From contig CM060950.1 of the NCBI GenBank assembly GCA_030765055.1, positions 457,127,778-457,191,777 of the forward strand: 64,000 nt of DNA, in the 5' to 3' direction. The stretch's first letter is position 1; each line of letters opens with the position of its first letter. Shown here piece by piece: positions 43,683-54,867 of the stretch. This stretch comes from Mantis religiosa. Taxonomy: Eukaryota > Arthropoda > Insecta > Mantodea > Mantidae. The notes beneath the pieces were generated by a model. The model was not told the DNA's origin and searched no databases. It saw only the letters and a program-made list of their open reading frames with translations. The translations under genes were made by a program, and so were the position numbers.

Positions 43683-44049
43683 AAGTAGGGTGGGATGGGG
43701 TTATACTGGCCTGTCGGGGAATTTCAAACTGTTAAATAGTGGGACCCTGACCTCTACACTGTCATGGTTTCTTGGGACGGTCATCCACTTTCTCCTCTTG
43801 CCTCATCCATTCTACAGGGGATACTGCACTAGGGGTCATAGATGCAATAGACCAAGTTTCGACCTCCGTGCCGACTCCCCTCCGTAAAGTAGTCCTGTCC
43901 AGTCTATTCGTATAAAGTTAAATATACATTTCACTTATATTCCATTTTGCATGGGATATATCCAACATGTGGGATTTTAATGAAAATTGTTAGAGACATT
44001 CTTGATGGAATCGAAGTGTCGGATACTTTTGTAAGTAAGGGTACCTAGG

Positions 44050-45290
44050 GAAGTAGCTTTAGTAGAATTAGGAAATAAAAGAAGATATGAAATAATAATG
44101 GAAAGAATAATGAAATTTTGGTATTGGAGTGTAGCAAAAGGAGGGGAACTATGAAATTATGCCTGAGATAGCAAAATAGATTAGAGAACTCAAATAGTTG
44201 GTGGGCAGAGCTAGGAGGAGCTGTGAAAAAAAATAGGAGTGGGAGATATATGGAGATTAGAGGAAAGGAATACAAGCGATGTGGGTAAATTGGTAAAATG
44301 CAGAATAGAAGATATAGAATATCAGAAAATATGGGAAACTCTAGAAAATATGCCATCATTATAATTTTACAAGCAAATAAATCCAAATTGGGGACGAGAA
44401 TCATATGTGGATTACTGCAATAGACAAGGGAGAGAAGGGTTAGCTTGCATGAGAACAGGAACAATAGTTTTAAGAGGGATAAGAGGTAGGGAAAAGGGAA
44501 TTTCTGAATTGTGTCGAGGAAAAGAAAGCATAGAGCACTATGTAACAGAATGCGAGAAGATTGCAATTTGGTTTGGGAGGAAAAATGGTAGGAAGTACAG
44601 AAGAGAATAGTAGCTAACAAAATGTTAACGGGAAGGGAGGTGTGCTGATTTCACCTTTCCTTTACGATGCGTGTGCCTCAGTTGTTTGTGTTTCCCTTTT
44701 CCTCCGTGTGAGAGCGTGAAGGTTGCCTTGGTTCCTCTCTCGAACAGCTCTCCGAGCTGACGAGACAGAGCAGTCGGGGTTCTCCTTTCATAGCGCGCGC
44801 ACGGTGACTTATAACTGTCTCAGCTCCCGAGTGCAGTTCAAAATCATGTAATGGCAGGTGTTAGAGTTAAGTTATAATGTGTACAAAGTTTAACTTTCGA
44901 GGAAGTTTAAGTTAAGTGTAATTGTGCAAGTAGCCTGTCAGTGTGAATAAGAGATTTATTAAAGCTTTTAAATTATCAAAGTAAGTTGTATAATTGTACC
45001 TTAGCCTCCGGGTACAGTTCAGAGGAAAAGAAGGTAAGAAGTATTGGTGAGTTCTTGCAGAAAGTAAAATAAAAATGGGCAAGAAATATAAAGAATATAA
45101 GAAAGGAAGATGAGGGGGAAGAACGGGACTAAGTAACAAGAAGGCGTGGAGGTTAAGAGCTACCTGGCAGAGCAGAAGACTTGTGTGTCATGTAAGCCAA
45201 GGTAGCAACAGGGTAAATACAAATAAATGTAGCCTAAAGTTGTAAATTGTAAAATTTTGGAATATGTACAATAATTAATTCAATTATAAA
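44050..45290 (+). pseudogene. LINE C-terminal fragment and 3' UTR, split by a solo LTR
   Basis: The coding part reads EVALVELGNKRRYEI, SYVDYCNRQGREGLACMRTG, IRGREKGISELCRGKESIEH and YVTECEK. The last gives a C...C-GKES-H-EC zinc-like motif near the end of many LINE ORF2 proteins. The same sequence occurs on the minus strand at 51285-51860. The solo LTR at 44641-45021 interrupts it. The downstream 3' UTR (45026-45290) also matches the other copy (GCCTAAAGTTGTAAATTGTAA). Confidence 0.7.
44641..45021 (+). mobile_element. Solo LTR, 381 bp
   Basis: Starts TGTGCTGATTTCACC and ends GGGTACAGTTCA. Flanked by GAGG (44637-44640 and 45022-45025). When removed, the flanking sequence matches the uninterrupted LINE copy on the minus strand near 51570, which confirms the boundaries. 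The LTR is unrelated to the 23.5-kb one. Confidence 0.8.
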
Positions 45291-46323
45291 ATTCAAAATT
45301 CAAGTAAGAGTAGGCTCGCGTTCAAGATTATCTTCAAACTCTTCCTGTTGCGTCCTTTGAATTTAAATACGATGTTTCTGATATCACCAATTTTTTCTTT
45401 TTCATTTATGTTCATAATATATTCACGCGGATAGTTCTCAAAAATTATATTTGTACCAAAGTTAGGTTTTCCGTAAAATATTTATATTTGAGTACATTGT
45501 AATATTCTTTCTTACCTACTATGTAGATGGTTGGGAAGGGGAAGGATTAGGTTTGGCATTTGTAAAATGAGCTGCCTATGAAATAATGCTGAAGACAAAA
45601 TGTCATTTAATATCAGTCTTATTCCCTTTGGAAGTGAAGAAATCATCCATTATGAGTTTATTTTAAACACAATTCTTTTAATTTAATTAGCTGGAAGTTA
45701 TAAACCAAAACACTCAACAAAAAGAGAACGCCCTGTGTAGGAGTTGCCTGTGAACATTGTTTTTACCACAGAACTTGTACCTGCAGTGTTGAAAGAACAC
45801 AAAACTAGCCTCGAAATTCATCAGTCATGTTTGGTGGTGATGTTCTTCTTGGAAAGTAGGCCACCAATCAGTTGATCACATACACAGTCTATACTTGTCG
45901 AAAGGTTTCCTCAGTAATGAAAAGTAAAATGAGCCAAGTAGAGACTACAAATAACTTAACAAAGTTTGGCTTATTGGCAAAAAGAGATTTTGTAAGGTTT
46001 AAAAATTAATTTAATTTCCGCAATCCCTCTTCTCTCCGAGGGAGGCCAACCAATGAATAAGTAAAGCGTAACAGCGATAGAACGAAATTAGTTTCATTTC
46101 CAAAGGGTTTCCAGGAGCTCATTCTGTAAACGATGCCTTAGTGTTCGGGCTTAGAAACTTATTTCTCAGGTTCTGGGTCAAATACAGAACCTGGAGATAA
46201 TTGCTTTGGTACAACATTTTAGGTGAAGTAAATATAATGTTATAATTGTATATGCAGTTCGCTACAAATGTACAATTAGAGGTCCTAAAAAGGCTACCAA
46301 GGTTTTTGAAGATATCTGAGATA
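45291..46323. other. Non-coding AT-rich DNA
   Basis: No gene, tRNA box or repeat end recognised in about 1 kb. Confidence 0.55.
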
Positions 46324-47600
46324 TACGAGGACTGTTCAATAGAAAATTATCTTAATTTTTTACGGTCATGTTCCGCACTAAAATTAAATCTTATTATATT
46401 CTGTTAGCTTAATGTGAAACAAACACGATATAGCAGTTTCATTATTGGCACTCCTGTTTCCCGCCTGTAAGAACCAGACAAGTTCAAATATGTTCAGTAT
46501 CGCCTGACGCTGCAATGGAGGTAACATGCGAGGAACATAATGTGGCTTTGAAGTTCTGCTTTCGTCTCAACAAATCTTCAGTTGAGGCCTATACAATGAT
46601 ACAGGAGGCCTATGGAGTGTCTGTTCTTCCCTACAGCACAGTTCGAAGGTGGTTTAAAATGTTTAAAGAGTGGAGACAATCAATTTCAAAGGAAGGTGGT
46701 CCCGCTGCGCCAATTACTGCTCTTACTAAAGAAAACATCAACACTGCTGCGACCATTGCGAGAGAGGATCGACGAATTATCTCAAGATAACTTTCTGAAA
46801 TACGCAACATTTCATTGGGTGCCACCCACACGTTGGTACCAGAGATAATACACATGAGACGTGTTTGTGAGCGATGGGTTCCAAGACTGTTGATTCCCGA
46901 ACAAAAGGACATTGGCCTGCAGGTCTGCATGCAGTTAAAGGTGATGTTAGAGGAAGATACGGAGTTTCTCTCAAACGTAATCATTGCTGATGAAACTTGG
47001 CTACATCATTTTGATCCTGAGCGCAAACAGCAAAGCTCAGTGTGGAAATCTCCTTCATCACAAACACCCAAAAAACCAGAAGTGATATTCATGAAATGGT
47101 TTATCAGCATATTGTACCTGCACACACATCAGTAACTGGACAATACTACAGGGATGTTCTGAAAACATTAAAAGTTCATATCAGGCACAAAAGACCACAT
47201 TTACAAGAAGCAAGCTGCATGCTGCACCACGATAATGCGCGGCCGCATATTGCTAAAGTTGTTGCTGAATATCTTGCAAAAGTCAACGTGAAGTTCATCC
47301 CTCACTCTCCCTATAGTCCAGATTTAGCCCTATGGGGCTTTCTCTATTCCCTAACTTGAAGAAACGCCTTCGTGGGAGGCATTATCCATCATCAAAAGCA
47401 GTGTTGAAGGCTGCGGAGGCGATTTTGAAGGATCTCTCAAAAATGGTTTTAAGCATGTCTTTGAAGCCTAGCAGAAACACTAGGGCATGTGCATCGCATT
47501 CAAGGGAAACTATTTTGAGAAAAACTATCGAAATTATAATGATGAGTACAGGTACGTTGTCAAAAAAGTTGTAATCATTCTTTATTGAACAGCCCTCGTA
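46324..47600 (+). mobile_element. mariner element, full-length but inactive
   Basis: TA (46324-46325) followed by CGAGGACTGTTCAATAG. The right end, read in inverse, is CGAGGGCTGTTCAATAA with TA at 47599-47600. The 1.27-kb size and paired termini are typical of mariner. The transposase inside carries a stop and a frameshift. Confidence 0.9.
46515..47574 (+). pseudogene. mariner transposase
   Basis: The N-terminal helix-turn-helix region reads ALKFCFRLNKSSVEAYTMIQ and STVRRWFKMFKEW. A TAA follows ISR at 46788-46790, and the frame then resumes with LSEIRNISLGATHT and RRVCERWVPRLL. The catalytic core has IADETWLHHFDPE (first Asp intact) and MLHHDNARPH (second Asp intact). The PYSPDLA motif is followed by LWGF instead of the usual PxDF, so the third Asp is lost. 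A frameshift near 47090 comes with a small deletion of the usual VFFD region. It ends near the right terminus. Confidence 0.88.
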
Positions 47601-47924
47601 AAAACACCGTTGGCAGCCCAAAATTTAAGGGGACAGTTCACAAGACCTTAAAGCATAAATTTCGGATCAAATTTCAATGTATCAAACTTTTAATAGACTA
47701 CATATTTTTCTATGTATTATGTATTCACACATTCCCTTATATACATAATACTAATACGAGATGCGTTCAAGTTATAACACCTCATTTTGTTCAGGACTTG
47801 GACTAGATAGGAACTTCTGCTAGTTTTCTAAATACACATGGACCCCTTTTGAATGCGTGACAGAGATGGCAGCACTTTACAGTGTATAGAAATATAGTGG
47901 CAGCGACGAGAGCTACGACTGTGT

Positions 47925-48197
47925 TTGATGCTTAAAATGGCGACGTTTGCATTGCAAGAACGGCGTGTAATCATTCGTTTTCTCAATTTTCATGGTGTGA
48001 CGCCTGTTGAAATTTATCGCCAGTTGAGTGAGGCATGTGGTGATGGTACCTTGGATGTATCTAATGTAAGTTCCTGGGTGCGGCAGTTTAATGAAGGCAG
48101 AACATCGTGTGACAACAAACCAAGACAGTTGCAGGCATCGCCTACAAAATTGGCATTCCCGTGGAGTCTGTGTACACAATTGTGCATGAAGAGCTGA
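47925..48197 (+). pseudogene. mariner transposase N-terminus, left arm
   Basis: MATFALQERRVIIRFLNF, TPVEIYRQLSEACGDGTLD and VSSWVRQFNEGRTSCDNKP form the first helix-turn-helix of mariner transposases. In another frame GIAYKIGIPVESVYTIVHEE follows (about 48130-48195), the second DNA-binding helix, after an internal deletion. No catalytic domain. Confidence 0.8.
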
Positions 48198-48219
48198 AAA
48201 TGCTCAATCAGCGATCCTC

Positions 48220-48525
48220 CTAAACAACGTTCTCCACTCGCTGGATCATGTCGACAGACCGGCTGGTGCGAGGCCATGACTGTGTTGGTTTGTTGTCACA
48301 CGATGTTCTGTCTTCATTGAACTGTCGCAGCCAGAATCGTACACTAGACACATCCATGGTACTATCACCACATGTCTCACTCAACTGGCGATGAATTTCA
48401 ATAGGTGTCACACCAGGAATATGCAGAAAACGAATGATTACATGCTGTTCTTGCAATGAAAACGTCGCCATTTTAAGTATCAAAATAGTTTTAACTCTCG
48501 GCGCTGCCACGAGAGTTCTGTGCAC
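48220..48525 (-). pseudogene. mariner transposase N-terminus, right arm (inverted)
   Basis: MATFSLQEQHVIIRFLHI, TPIEIHRQLSETCGDSTMD and VRFWLRQFNEDRTSCDNKP are the same module as the left arm, read outward-in on the minus strand. It stops before any catalytic residue. Confidence 0.8.
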
Positions 48526-48642
48526 TGTACAGTGCTGCCATCTCTGTTACGAATTCACAAAGAATCCAAGTGTATTTAAAAAAATAGTCCCTCTGCTCCC
48601 AGTCCTGAAAAATTAGATGTTGTAACTTGAACGCACCTGGTA

Positions 48643-49020
48643 CTACAAAGAGAAACTTTTCTTCTATGGGGGGTCATCTCTTAACCATACCTTATAGAAA
48701 CATTTGATTCGTTCCGATGACCATGGACCTTAATACTATGCTTAAGTTCGTTTCATAAATGACTACAAGATTTAAAGCAATTCAAAACCTCTTCACAGAA
48801 AAAGTAATTATCTATACTTTGTAGAATACAAAAAGGCGCTGCACTTTTTATGGTATAAAAACAAAAGTCTGTCATATTTTATTGAAGCTATATGCAGATG
48901 GCCATGGCTGATACTTGAACAAACAAAAAACAGGGTTTAGAAGACAACACTGCGTTTTTACTAATATTTGTTTATTTAGTAATTATAAAATATTGTAGAA
49001 GCGCATGTAATGAAACAAGT
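48643..49020. other. Non-coding DNA
   Basis: Nothing recognised. Confidence 0.55.
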
Positions 49021-49218
49021 CATGTTGAGGGGGTCCCGAGTTCGAACCTCGGTCAGGGTGAGTTGCCTGTTTAAGGTTTTTGCGAGAGTTTCCCTTATCC
49101 TGACAGACGAATATCAGGTAACTTCAAGCTCTATGGACCCCAGTGTCCTTTGAGCATCATTTAACCCATTTCACCTAACTTCCGTTATGACAACGTTGGA
49201 GGATGTAAATTAAATAAA
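49021..49218 (+). repeat. tRNA-derived SINE, family A, 5'-truncated
   Basis: Begins just before the B box (GAGTTCGAACCTC) and continues through the family body to GTTGGAGGATGTAAATTAAAT. The A-box half is missing. Confidence 0.75.
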
Positions 49219-49392
49219 AAGGATAATGAAAGAGCTGTCAAAAGTTCTGAATAATCGTTTCTCTAGTTTTATAGATATAAGATCTGAAGATTCTGGATGC
49301 TAAAATCTAATAATCTTCATATAAGAAAGCTACTTCTTTTGTGTTTGTGTTCAAACTTTGCTCCGATATATTAAATTCATTGGCATGAATAC
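49219..49392. other. Short non-coding spacer
   Basis: Nothing recognised. Confidence 0.5.
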
Positions 49393-50398
49393 TGTCACGA
49401 GGCATTGTTATGAGCCGGGCCGCGACCGGTGCGTACTAAAGAAACAGATAGTGTCATAGCTAGTGCGTAGGGGAGTGCTGGACGCTTGTCGAAAGAGAGA
49501 AAGAAACAGACAGAGAGATGTCTGGAAGTTTCTTCTTTTTGAATGCTCTCTGGATTGTTACCGAGCGTTCCGCTAATTTCTAGAACAATGAGTGGAGCTA
49601 TAAAAGCGCCGCGGCAAGTCGGACTTTGATGCCTGAGGTTCTACTCCCATTAATCTTGGTCCCGTAGGACCAGAACCCGCGCCTCTCGGGTCTTTTACCA
49701 TAGGGCAGTACGTATTTTATAAACTGCCCCCGCTGCACACGGCAGAGAGGACGGAAGTGGATACGCCACTTACGCGCCAATCCAAAAAGGACCAGCTACC
49801 AAATAACCTTGGTAACGCCGCCGATGATCTAGCACACCAGCTACTAGCTCTGCAGGCTAGTACCCGGGACTTATTAGGCAACCCCTTACCCCCTCCGGGC
49901 GGCCGTAGCCTGGCCGGAGGTACCCAATTCCCCGTGTGTGTCAGGAACACACTGCCCCCTCCAGTCCAACCCAATCCGAACAGCTCACATTCAGGTAGGG
50001 GCTCGAATGTTCGGCCCGAGGTTCCTCTAGTAATGTCAGAGGTACCACGAGTGTTAAGGGTACGCAGCGCTCGCACCACCGCAGCTGTAGGGGACGGATA
50101 CTTTCCCTTATGGGACGGCTAGTCGGACACGCAGGTTTTGTGCAGTGTGCGAGTTTTGTGGACATTTGAGCTCTACTACAAGTTGCAAGTTGAGAACTGA
50201 TAATCGTGTGTGCAGCTGTGTAGTGATGTTAAAGTAAATTCGTTTGCTTGGTTACGTGTGGTGAAGCAACGAGATACCTTGGAAATTGCGTGTTTGTAAG
50301 CCTTTAAGGTTTGTACAAAACGCGTTTTTACCTGAAATAAAGAGCAGTTTGAATTTATGCAAACTAGATTTTTAATTCTACGAACACACAAAGTCGCA
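49393..50398 (+). mobile_element. Gypsy-type LTR, about 1 kb, plus strand
   Basis: Starts TGTCACGAGGCATTG and ends ATTCTACGAACACACAAAGTCGCA, related to the other gypsy LTR ends. A TATA-like GCTATAAAAGCG lies near 49597 and AATAAA near 50337. The middle (49740-50120) is GC-rich and holds a 121-codon frame. It is followed by TTTGCTGTCAGGAGTGG, a degraded primer-binding site, and the first codons of a Gag (MLEIALTKSLEET), so this was a 5' LTR. Confidence 0.7.
49757..50122 (+). CDS. Unrecognised ORF inside the LTR leader
   Basis: 121 codons, rich in Pro, Arg and Ser, with no motif I recognise. It lies downstream of the LTR TATA box, so it would sit in the transcript leader. The GC-rich composition alone could keep frames open on both strands, so coding status is doubtful. 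Confidence 0.2.
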   Translation: MDTPLTRQSKKDQLPNNLGNAADDLAHQLLALQASTRDLLGNPLPPPGGRSLAGGTQFPVCVRNTLPPPVQPNPNSSHSGRGSNVRPEVPLVMSEVPRVLRVRSARTTAAVGDGYFPLWDG

Positions 50399-50454
50399 TT
50401 TGCTGTCAGGAGTGGAAGACGATGTTGGAAATTGCATTGACTAAGAGTTTAGAA

Positions 50455-50592
50455 GAAACTTTCAGACATCTATGTGTCTCTTTCTCTCTTTCGACAACTG
50501 TCCAGCACTCGGTTACGCACTAGCATTGGCACTATCTGTCTTTTTCGCACGCACTGGCTTCGGCACGCCGCATAACAATGTCTCGCGACAAT
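50455..50592 (-). mobile_element. Inverted partial LTR
   Basis: Reverse complement of the first roughly 140 bp of the LTR at 49393: the minus strand from 50592 reads TGTCGCGAGACATTGTTATG and continues to GACAGTTGTCGAAAGAG. It joins the Gag start of the left element at a shared AGAAGAAACTT stretch. Divergence from the plus-strand LTR is about 15-20% by eye. Confidence 0.75.
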
Positions 50593-51284
50593 TCGTTATC
50601 GGAATGCTCTTCATTAGCTATTTGAATATACTGGGCTGTAAGCAGTTATATTTATAAGGTGTGAGGGAGATGATTCAAAATAAATATGCTTGAGATTATT
50701 GTACAATAATTTCAGAAAGAATGGAGGTGAATAAATTTAATGAATTCGTCTCGGGAGATTAAAAATGGAACTGCGCAAATCAGGTAACATGCTAACATTA
50801 TGTCAGTAATGTAAAAGGTAATTCTTTTAATCACGTTAAGTCACTGATAACTAACTTTGACTAGGAATAATTTCAAACCAGGTAACATGGTTCTTGTTGC
50901 AATCATTATCTCAAACAACAAAGTTCGTGTCATCAATAATGTGGAAGAAAAGGAAAGGAATATTCGCAGGGTTTTCTCTTCCCATATTAATTTCATATTT
51001 TTATTGTTTACGTGATATTTGTAAATTTTTTCACAAAATACCTACTATTCGCTTGTAGAAATGAGAGGATAAATTTTATGCTAACCAAAAATTTCTTATT
51101 GACATCTGCATGAATAGTCATATTTTGTGGTTAATTAGTCCAGAAATAATCTGTGTGAGGGAGGTGGTGAAAAATGCAACGTTAGGACCTTAACTGGTAT
51201 TCTGATGGTCCGTTGTTCTTGCTCCTATATTTCCTAAATGAAAATGCTTCTAGGTTCCCTCATTATTCATAATTAGTTGTAATG
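50593..51284. other. Non-coding AT-rich DNA
   Basis: No gene recognised. A short (GAAT)n run at 51290-51310 belongs to the LINE tail that follows. Confidence 0.5.
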
Positions 51285-51860
51285 GTATGATTGAATGAAT
51301 GAATGAATTATTTATTGTGCGTATTCCAAAAGCTTACAATTTACAACTTTAGGCTACTTTTATTTGTATTTACCTTGTTGCTACCTTGACTTACATGATA
51401 ACCTGGTCTTCTGATCTGTCTGGTAGCTCTTAACCTCCATACCTCCTTGTATCTTAATTAGCCCCTTTCTTCCCTCTCATCTTCATTTCTTATATTCTTT
51501 ACATTTCTTACCCATTTTTCTTTTACTTTCTGTAAGGACTTACCAATACTTCTTATCTACTTTTCCTCCTTTCCTATTAACATTTTTATAGCTACTATCC
51601 GTTTCTCTACTTTCTCCCATTTTTCTTCCTAAACCTTTTTTCTCCACATTTCAACCTCCTCGCATTCTGTTACACAGAGTTCTGTGCTTTTCCCCCCACA
51701 CAATACACAAATTCCCTTTTCCCTACCTCTCATGCCTCTTAGAAGTATTGTTCCTGTTCTCATCCAAGCCAGCCCTTCTCTCTTGCCTATTGCAGTAATG
51801 TACGTATGCTTCTCGTCCCTAATTTCTTTTGATTTGCTTGTAGAATTGTAATGATTTCAT
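51285..51860 (-). pseudogene. LINE C-terminal fragment and 3' UTR, second copy
   Basis: Reverse complement of the family at 44050-45290: the minus strand reads REAYVHYCNRQERRAGLDENR-like sequence and MRGREKGICVLCGGKST, then the shared 3' UTR. It ends at the left in (ATTC)n. 5'-truncated at about 51860. Frames are broken. Confidence 0.7.
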
Positions 51861-53214
51861 ATTCTCTAAACTTCCGAATATCCACCAGATACCTTAAACC
51901 TGATACGTGTGTTTTTCCAAATGACTGTTCATTTCACGTATTGTCAGTGTCCACCGCCAGTGGTCCCCTGCGGTGCAAGAACATACGTTAAACACTACTG
52001 GGAGTGGAGAATTACGGAGGCTTTGTCCATTTCCTCCGAGAGGAGCAAGGTTAAACGTGATGCTGGATTTGTGTCAGCTCCTCTTGGAAACCGGCCTAAA
52101 ATGGAAATCCTTTGACTTAAGGAGCACAGACCATTACAGCTTGATAATCAAGTTAAGTAGTTACGTTTCTTTGAAACAATTAATTTTTTTTTACACACAC
52201 GCCATCTCCTGACCTGGCATTTAATTTACTTAAAACAGTCTTTTGTTCAGTAATGAGAATTTTGATAGTGTTTTGTCTTTGTTTATATTTGTGTTATATC
52301 CAGTGACTCATTTGTGGTTATAACATTTAATAAATATCCCGATGATGGGAGAGATGCACACTCTCAAAACGTCGATTTCCAATCTTCTTCTCACCTGGGT
52401 TGCTTCCCGAGGACAACTTGAGCACCACTAATGTTATTGAAACTTCATTTGAGTGCAATTGTAATGGTGCATCCTTGAAATTCCACAGACTTCATACTAT
52501 GGAAGGACATTCTTTAGAAATACTTCCCCGCATAATTAAGCAGCGTCTGGTTCAATTATGAAATTTGTATTTATTGGAGTTTTCCACTAATTGGTATTAT
52601 GGTTATGCAAACTGAGTGTAAAATTTGCGATTTAATGGGGTTACGTCCCTTAGGTTGAGTAGATAGCATATGAGGAGAAGCAGATATTTATTCTGGTTGA
52701 TAACGAAGTTTGCTGCACAAATTAGATAGAGCAGTGTCTACTAATAACGCAGATAAACATAAATGCCCCCAGCTATGCGTTGTAACACGAAGGAGCAAGG
52801 TGGAAAGTTGCACTGCCAGGGGCTGTTGGAAATATCACTGCACACACCCGCAATAATATCGTTTTAAATATCATGGGCACAAGCGAAAGGTTTCACTCTG
52901 TCATATTTAGGGGAGATCAAATAGGAAAAAATTGCTTTAAAAATTTGATGTGATAAATCTCGTGACTCCCTTTACTCATTATTCAACAAATTATTTTAAA
53001 AAACGTTATTCTACTTCATGTTAATCAGGAGTAATGTAAGAGCGGCTTTAAAATTCCGCCCTCTTTTCACACCCAGGAGAGAAACTGAACGACCTCCCGC
53101 TTGAGAAAAGTATGTGTAACATTCAAACTAATAACAAAGAATATCTCAGAAACGATTAACTCTACCAGGAAAATTACTTCGACATATACTGTGTTTTAAC
53201 AGGATCTATAGTGC
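51861..53214. other. Non-coding DNA
   Basis: No gene. At 52340-52375 CCCGATGATGGGAGAGATGCACACTCTCAAAACGTC resembles the CTGATGATGG...AAACGT motif found near the ends of various retroelements (Penelope-like elements among them). Without further motifs I cannot assign it. Confidence 0.4.
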
Positions 53215-54558
53215 AGGGTGTGTGTAAATGAATATCGGGGTTTTAACTCTTAATAATATTGATTATTTTAAACTTAAAGTTATAAATGATATCTCAAATG
53301 AAAAAAAAGAAACTCAGTTTTATTTGTTGGCACCAGTGCGCATGTGCGTGCAATGTTTCTGCCGAAATCCGCTACACAGCGGTAGTAGCAAATTTGGCGA
53401 CTTATAAACAGAAAGCGTTTTGTGTTTCGCAGTTTGCAAAGACCGATTCTGCAGTTACTTTGCCACGTGCGTTGCACATTAAGTTCGGTTGTGATTATCC
53501 TTGTGATAATAACATTCGTAGATGGTATCATCAGTTTGAAGATACCGGCTGCCTTTGTAAAGGGAAGAGTACGGGACAACCAAGAGTAAGTGAAGAGACT
53601 GTTGAGCGAGTGAGACAGTCGTTCACTCGTAGCTCAAAGAAATCAGTCCGGAAGGCTAGTCGTGAATTACAAGTTCCTGTGTCGACTGTTTGGAAAGTTG
53701 TAAGAAAACGCTTACGGCTACGTCCTTGCCGTTTACAATTATTATAGGCTCTAAATTCGACAGGCCACGGATTACGTGCCAACTTCGCAAACGACATGTT
53801 GTTTCAAGACGATGACGGTTTTACCGATCATGTTGTCTTCAGTAATGAATCGACCATTCAGCATAGTGGACATGTTAACACTCATGATGTGCACATCTGG
53901 AGCTCAGAAAATCCTCACGAGATGGTACAAATGCAACAAGATTACCGTAAAGTGAATGCTTTTGATCCGTATTACGGCGAAAAGTTTATGGCCCTTTCAT
54001 TTTCGGAAGCTACTGTAACTGGCACTTCTTACCTTGATACACTAGAGCAATAGCTCTTCCCTCAGTTGGAAGAAAATGAGCCAGAGAACTTCATTTTCCA
54101 GCAACGTGGTGCGCCACCTCACTACATAACAAAGTACGCGATTGGTTAAACGTCATTGTACCCGAGCGCTGCATAGGCCTCAAGTGCCCTAATGACAGAG
54201 CTTGCTCTACATGGCCTCCAGGTTCTCCTAACCTAACGTCATGCGAGTTTTACCTTTGGGGCTTCATCAAGGATCGTGTGTACGTGTCTCCGTTACCAGC
54301 TGACCTCCCTGAATTAAGAAATCGGATTAAAGCAGGTGTTGCTACAGTTACTGAATACACACTTATCAACGTATGGGAAGAGCTTGGTTGTAAGCTTGAT
54401 GTGCCATGTGACAAAGGGTAGTCACTTTGAACATTAATAAGGTTCTTGGTAACACTGTTTGTGTTGCTTTCTCATTTAACATATCATTTATAACTCTAAG
54501 TTGAATGTAATAAATATTATAAAGAGTTAAAACTCTGATATGAATTTATACACACCCT
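53215..54558 (+). mobile_element. Tc1/mariner-superfamily element with long TIRs
   Basis: The left end AGGGTGTGTGTAAATGAATATCGGGGTTTTAACTC matches the inverse of the right end (to 54558) over about 35 bp with a few mismatches. The 1.34-kb span encloses one decayed transposase. TA duplications are not evident. Confidence 0.85.
53390..54425 (+). pseudogene. Transposase of the Tc1/mariner superfamily
   Basis: Reads YKQKAFCVSQFAKTDSAVT, NIRRWYHQFEDTGCLCKGKS, GQPRVSEETVERVRQSFTRS, SKKSVRKASRELQVPVSTVW (two helix-turn-helix modules). The core follows: HVVFSNESTIQHSGHVNTH (usual Asp of FSDEAT is Asn), NPHEMVQ, FSEATVTGTSYLDTLEQ, then after a stop LFPQLEENEPENFIFQQRGAPPHY (usual QQDGAPPH Asp is Arg). 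The remainder, with frameshifts, is PWPPGSPNLT-like and VTKGSH. Two catalytic Asp residues are substituted, so it is inactive. This type is common in insect genomes. Confidence 0.88.
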
Positions 54559-54867
54559 TTATTCTGAGTAATAAGATTCTGTATAACTCTTAGATTTACC
54601 AGTTATGCAAAAGTAACTCAGAAGAGTTTTGAGGACCTTCTCAGAAAATCAAACACAGAGATTTCTTTTATCATGAACATTTTAAATGTAATGGTTACAC
54701 CCATTTTTTATGAAATTAAGTATTGTGAAAACTTTTCCATTTAAAGTCTGGTTTGTGATACGGGATACCTATTCATGAAAAAATATAGTGTGGTATCCCT
54801 GGAAAATTCTGAACTTAAATACTAAGTTTAGTGTTTAACCGAGTTTACGCTGTTTTAATGTGTTGTT
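54559..54867. other. Non-coding DNA
   Basis: Nothing recognised. Confidence 0.55.

Larger units (their letters stand above)
42733..43900 (+). mobile_element. Long tRNA-headed retroelement, family F, copy with internal insertion
   Basis: Flanked by AGTCTATTC (42724-42732 and 43901-43909), a perfect 9-bp duplication. The head GGGATGGCTCAGGCGGTTTAG with B box GTTCGATTACC, and the body to about 43060, match 58176-58500. The tail 43683-43900 matches 58620-58800. The roughly 600 bp between them (43070-43680) are absent from the other copy. Confidence 0.75.
47757..48640. mobile_element. Foldback element made of two mariner 5' halves
   Basis: TA (47755-47756) then CGAGATGCGTTCAAGTTATAACA. The right end, in inverse, is CCAGGTGCGTTCAAGTTACAACA with TA at 48641-48642. 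The arms are about 400 bp each (47757-48130 and 48260-48640). Both encode the start of a mariner transposase in opposite directions. The arms are about 80% identical by eye. Confidence 0.85.

Noticed and set aside
52338..52375. Penelope-like element end
   Set aside because: Only a short motif (GATGATGGGAGAG...AAACGTC) is present. No reverse transcriptase or GIY-YIG sequence is nearby.
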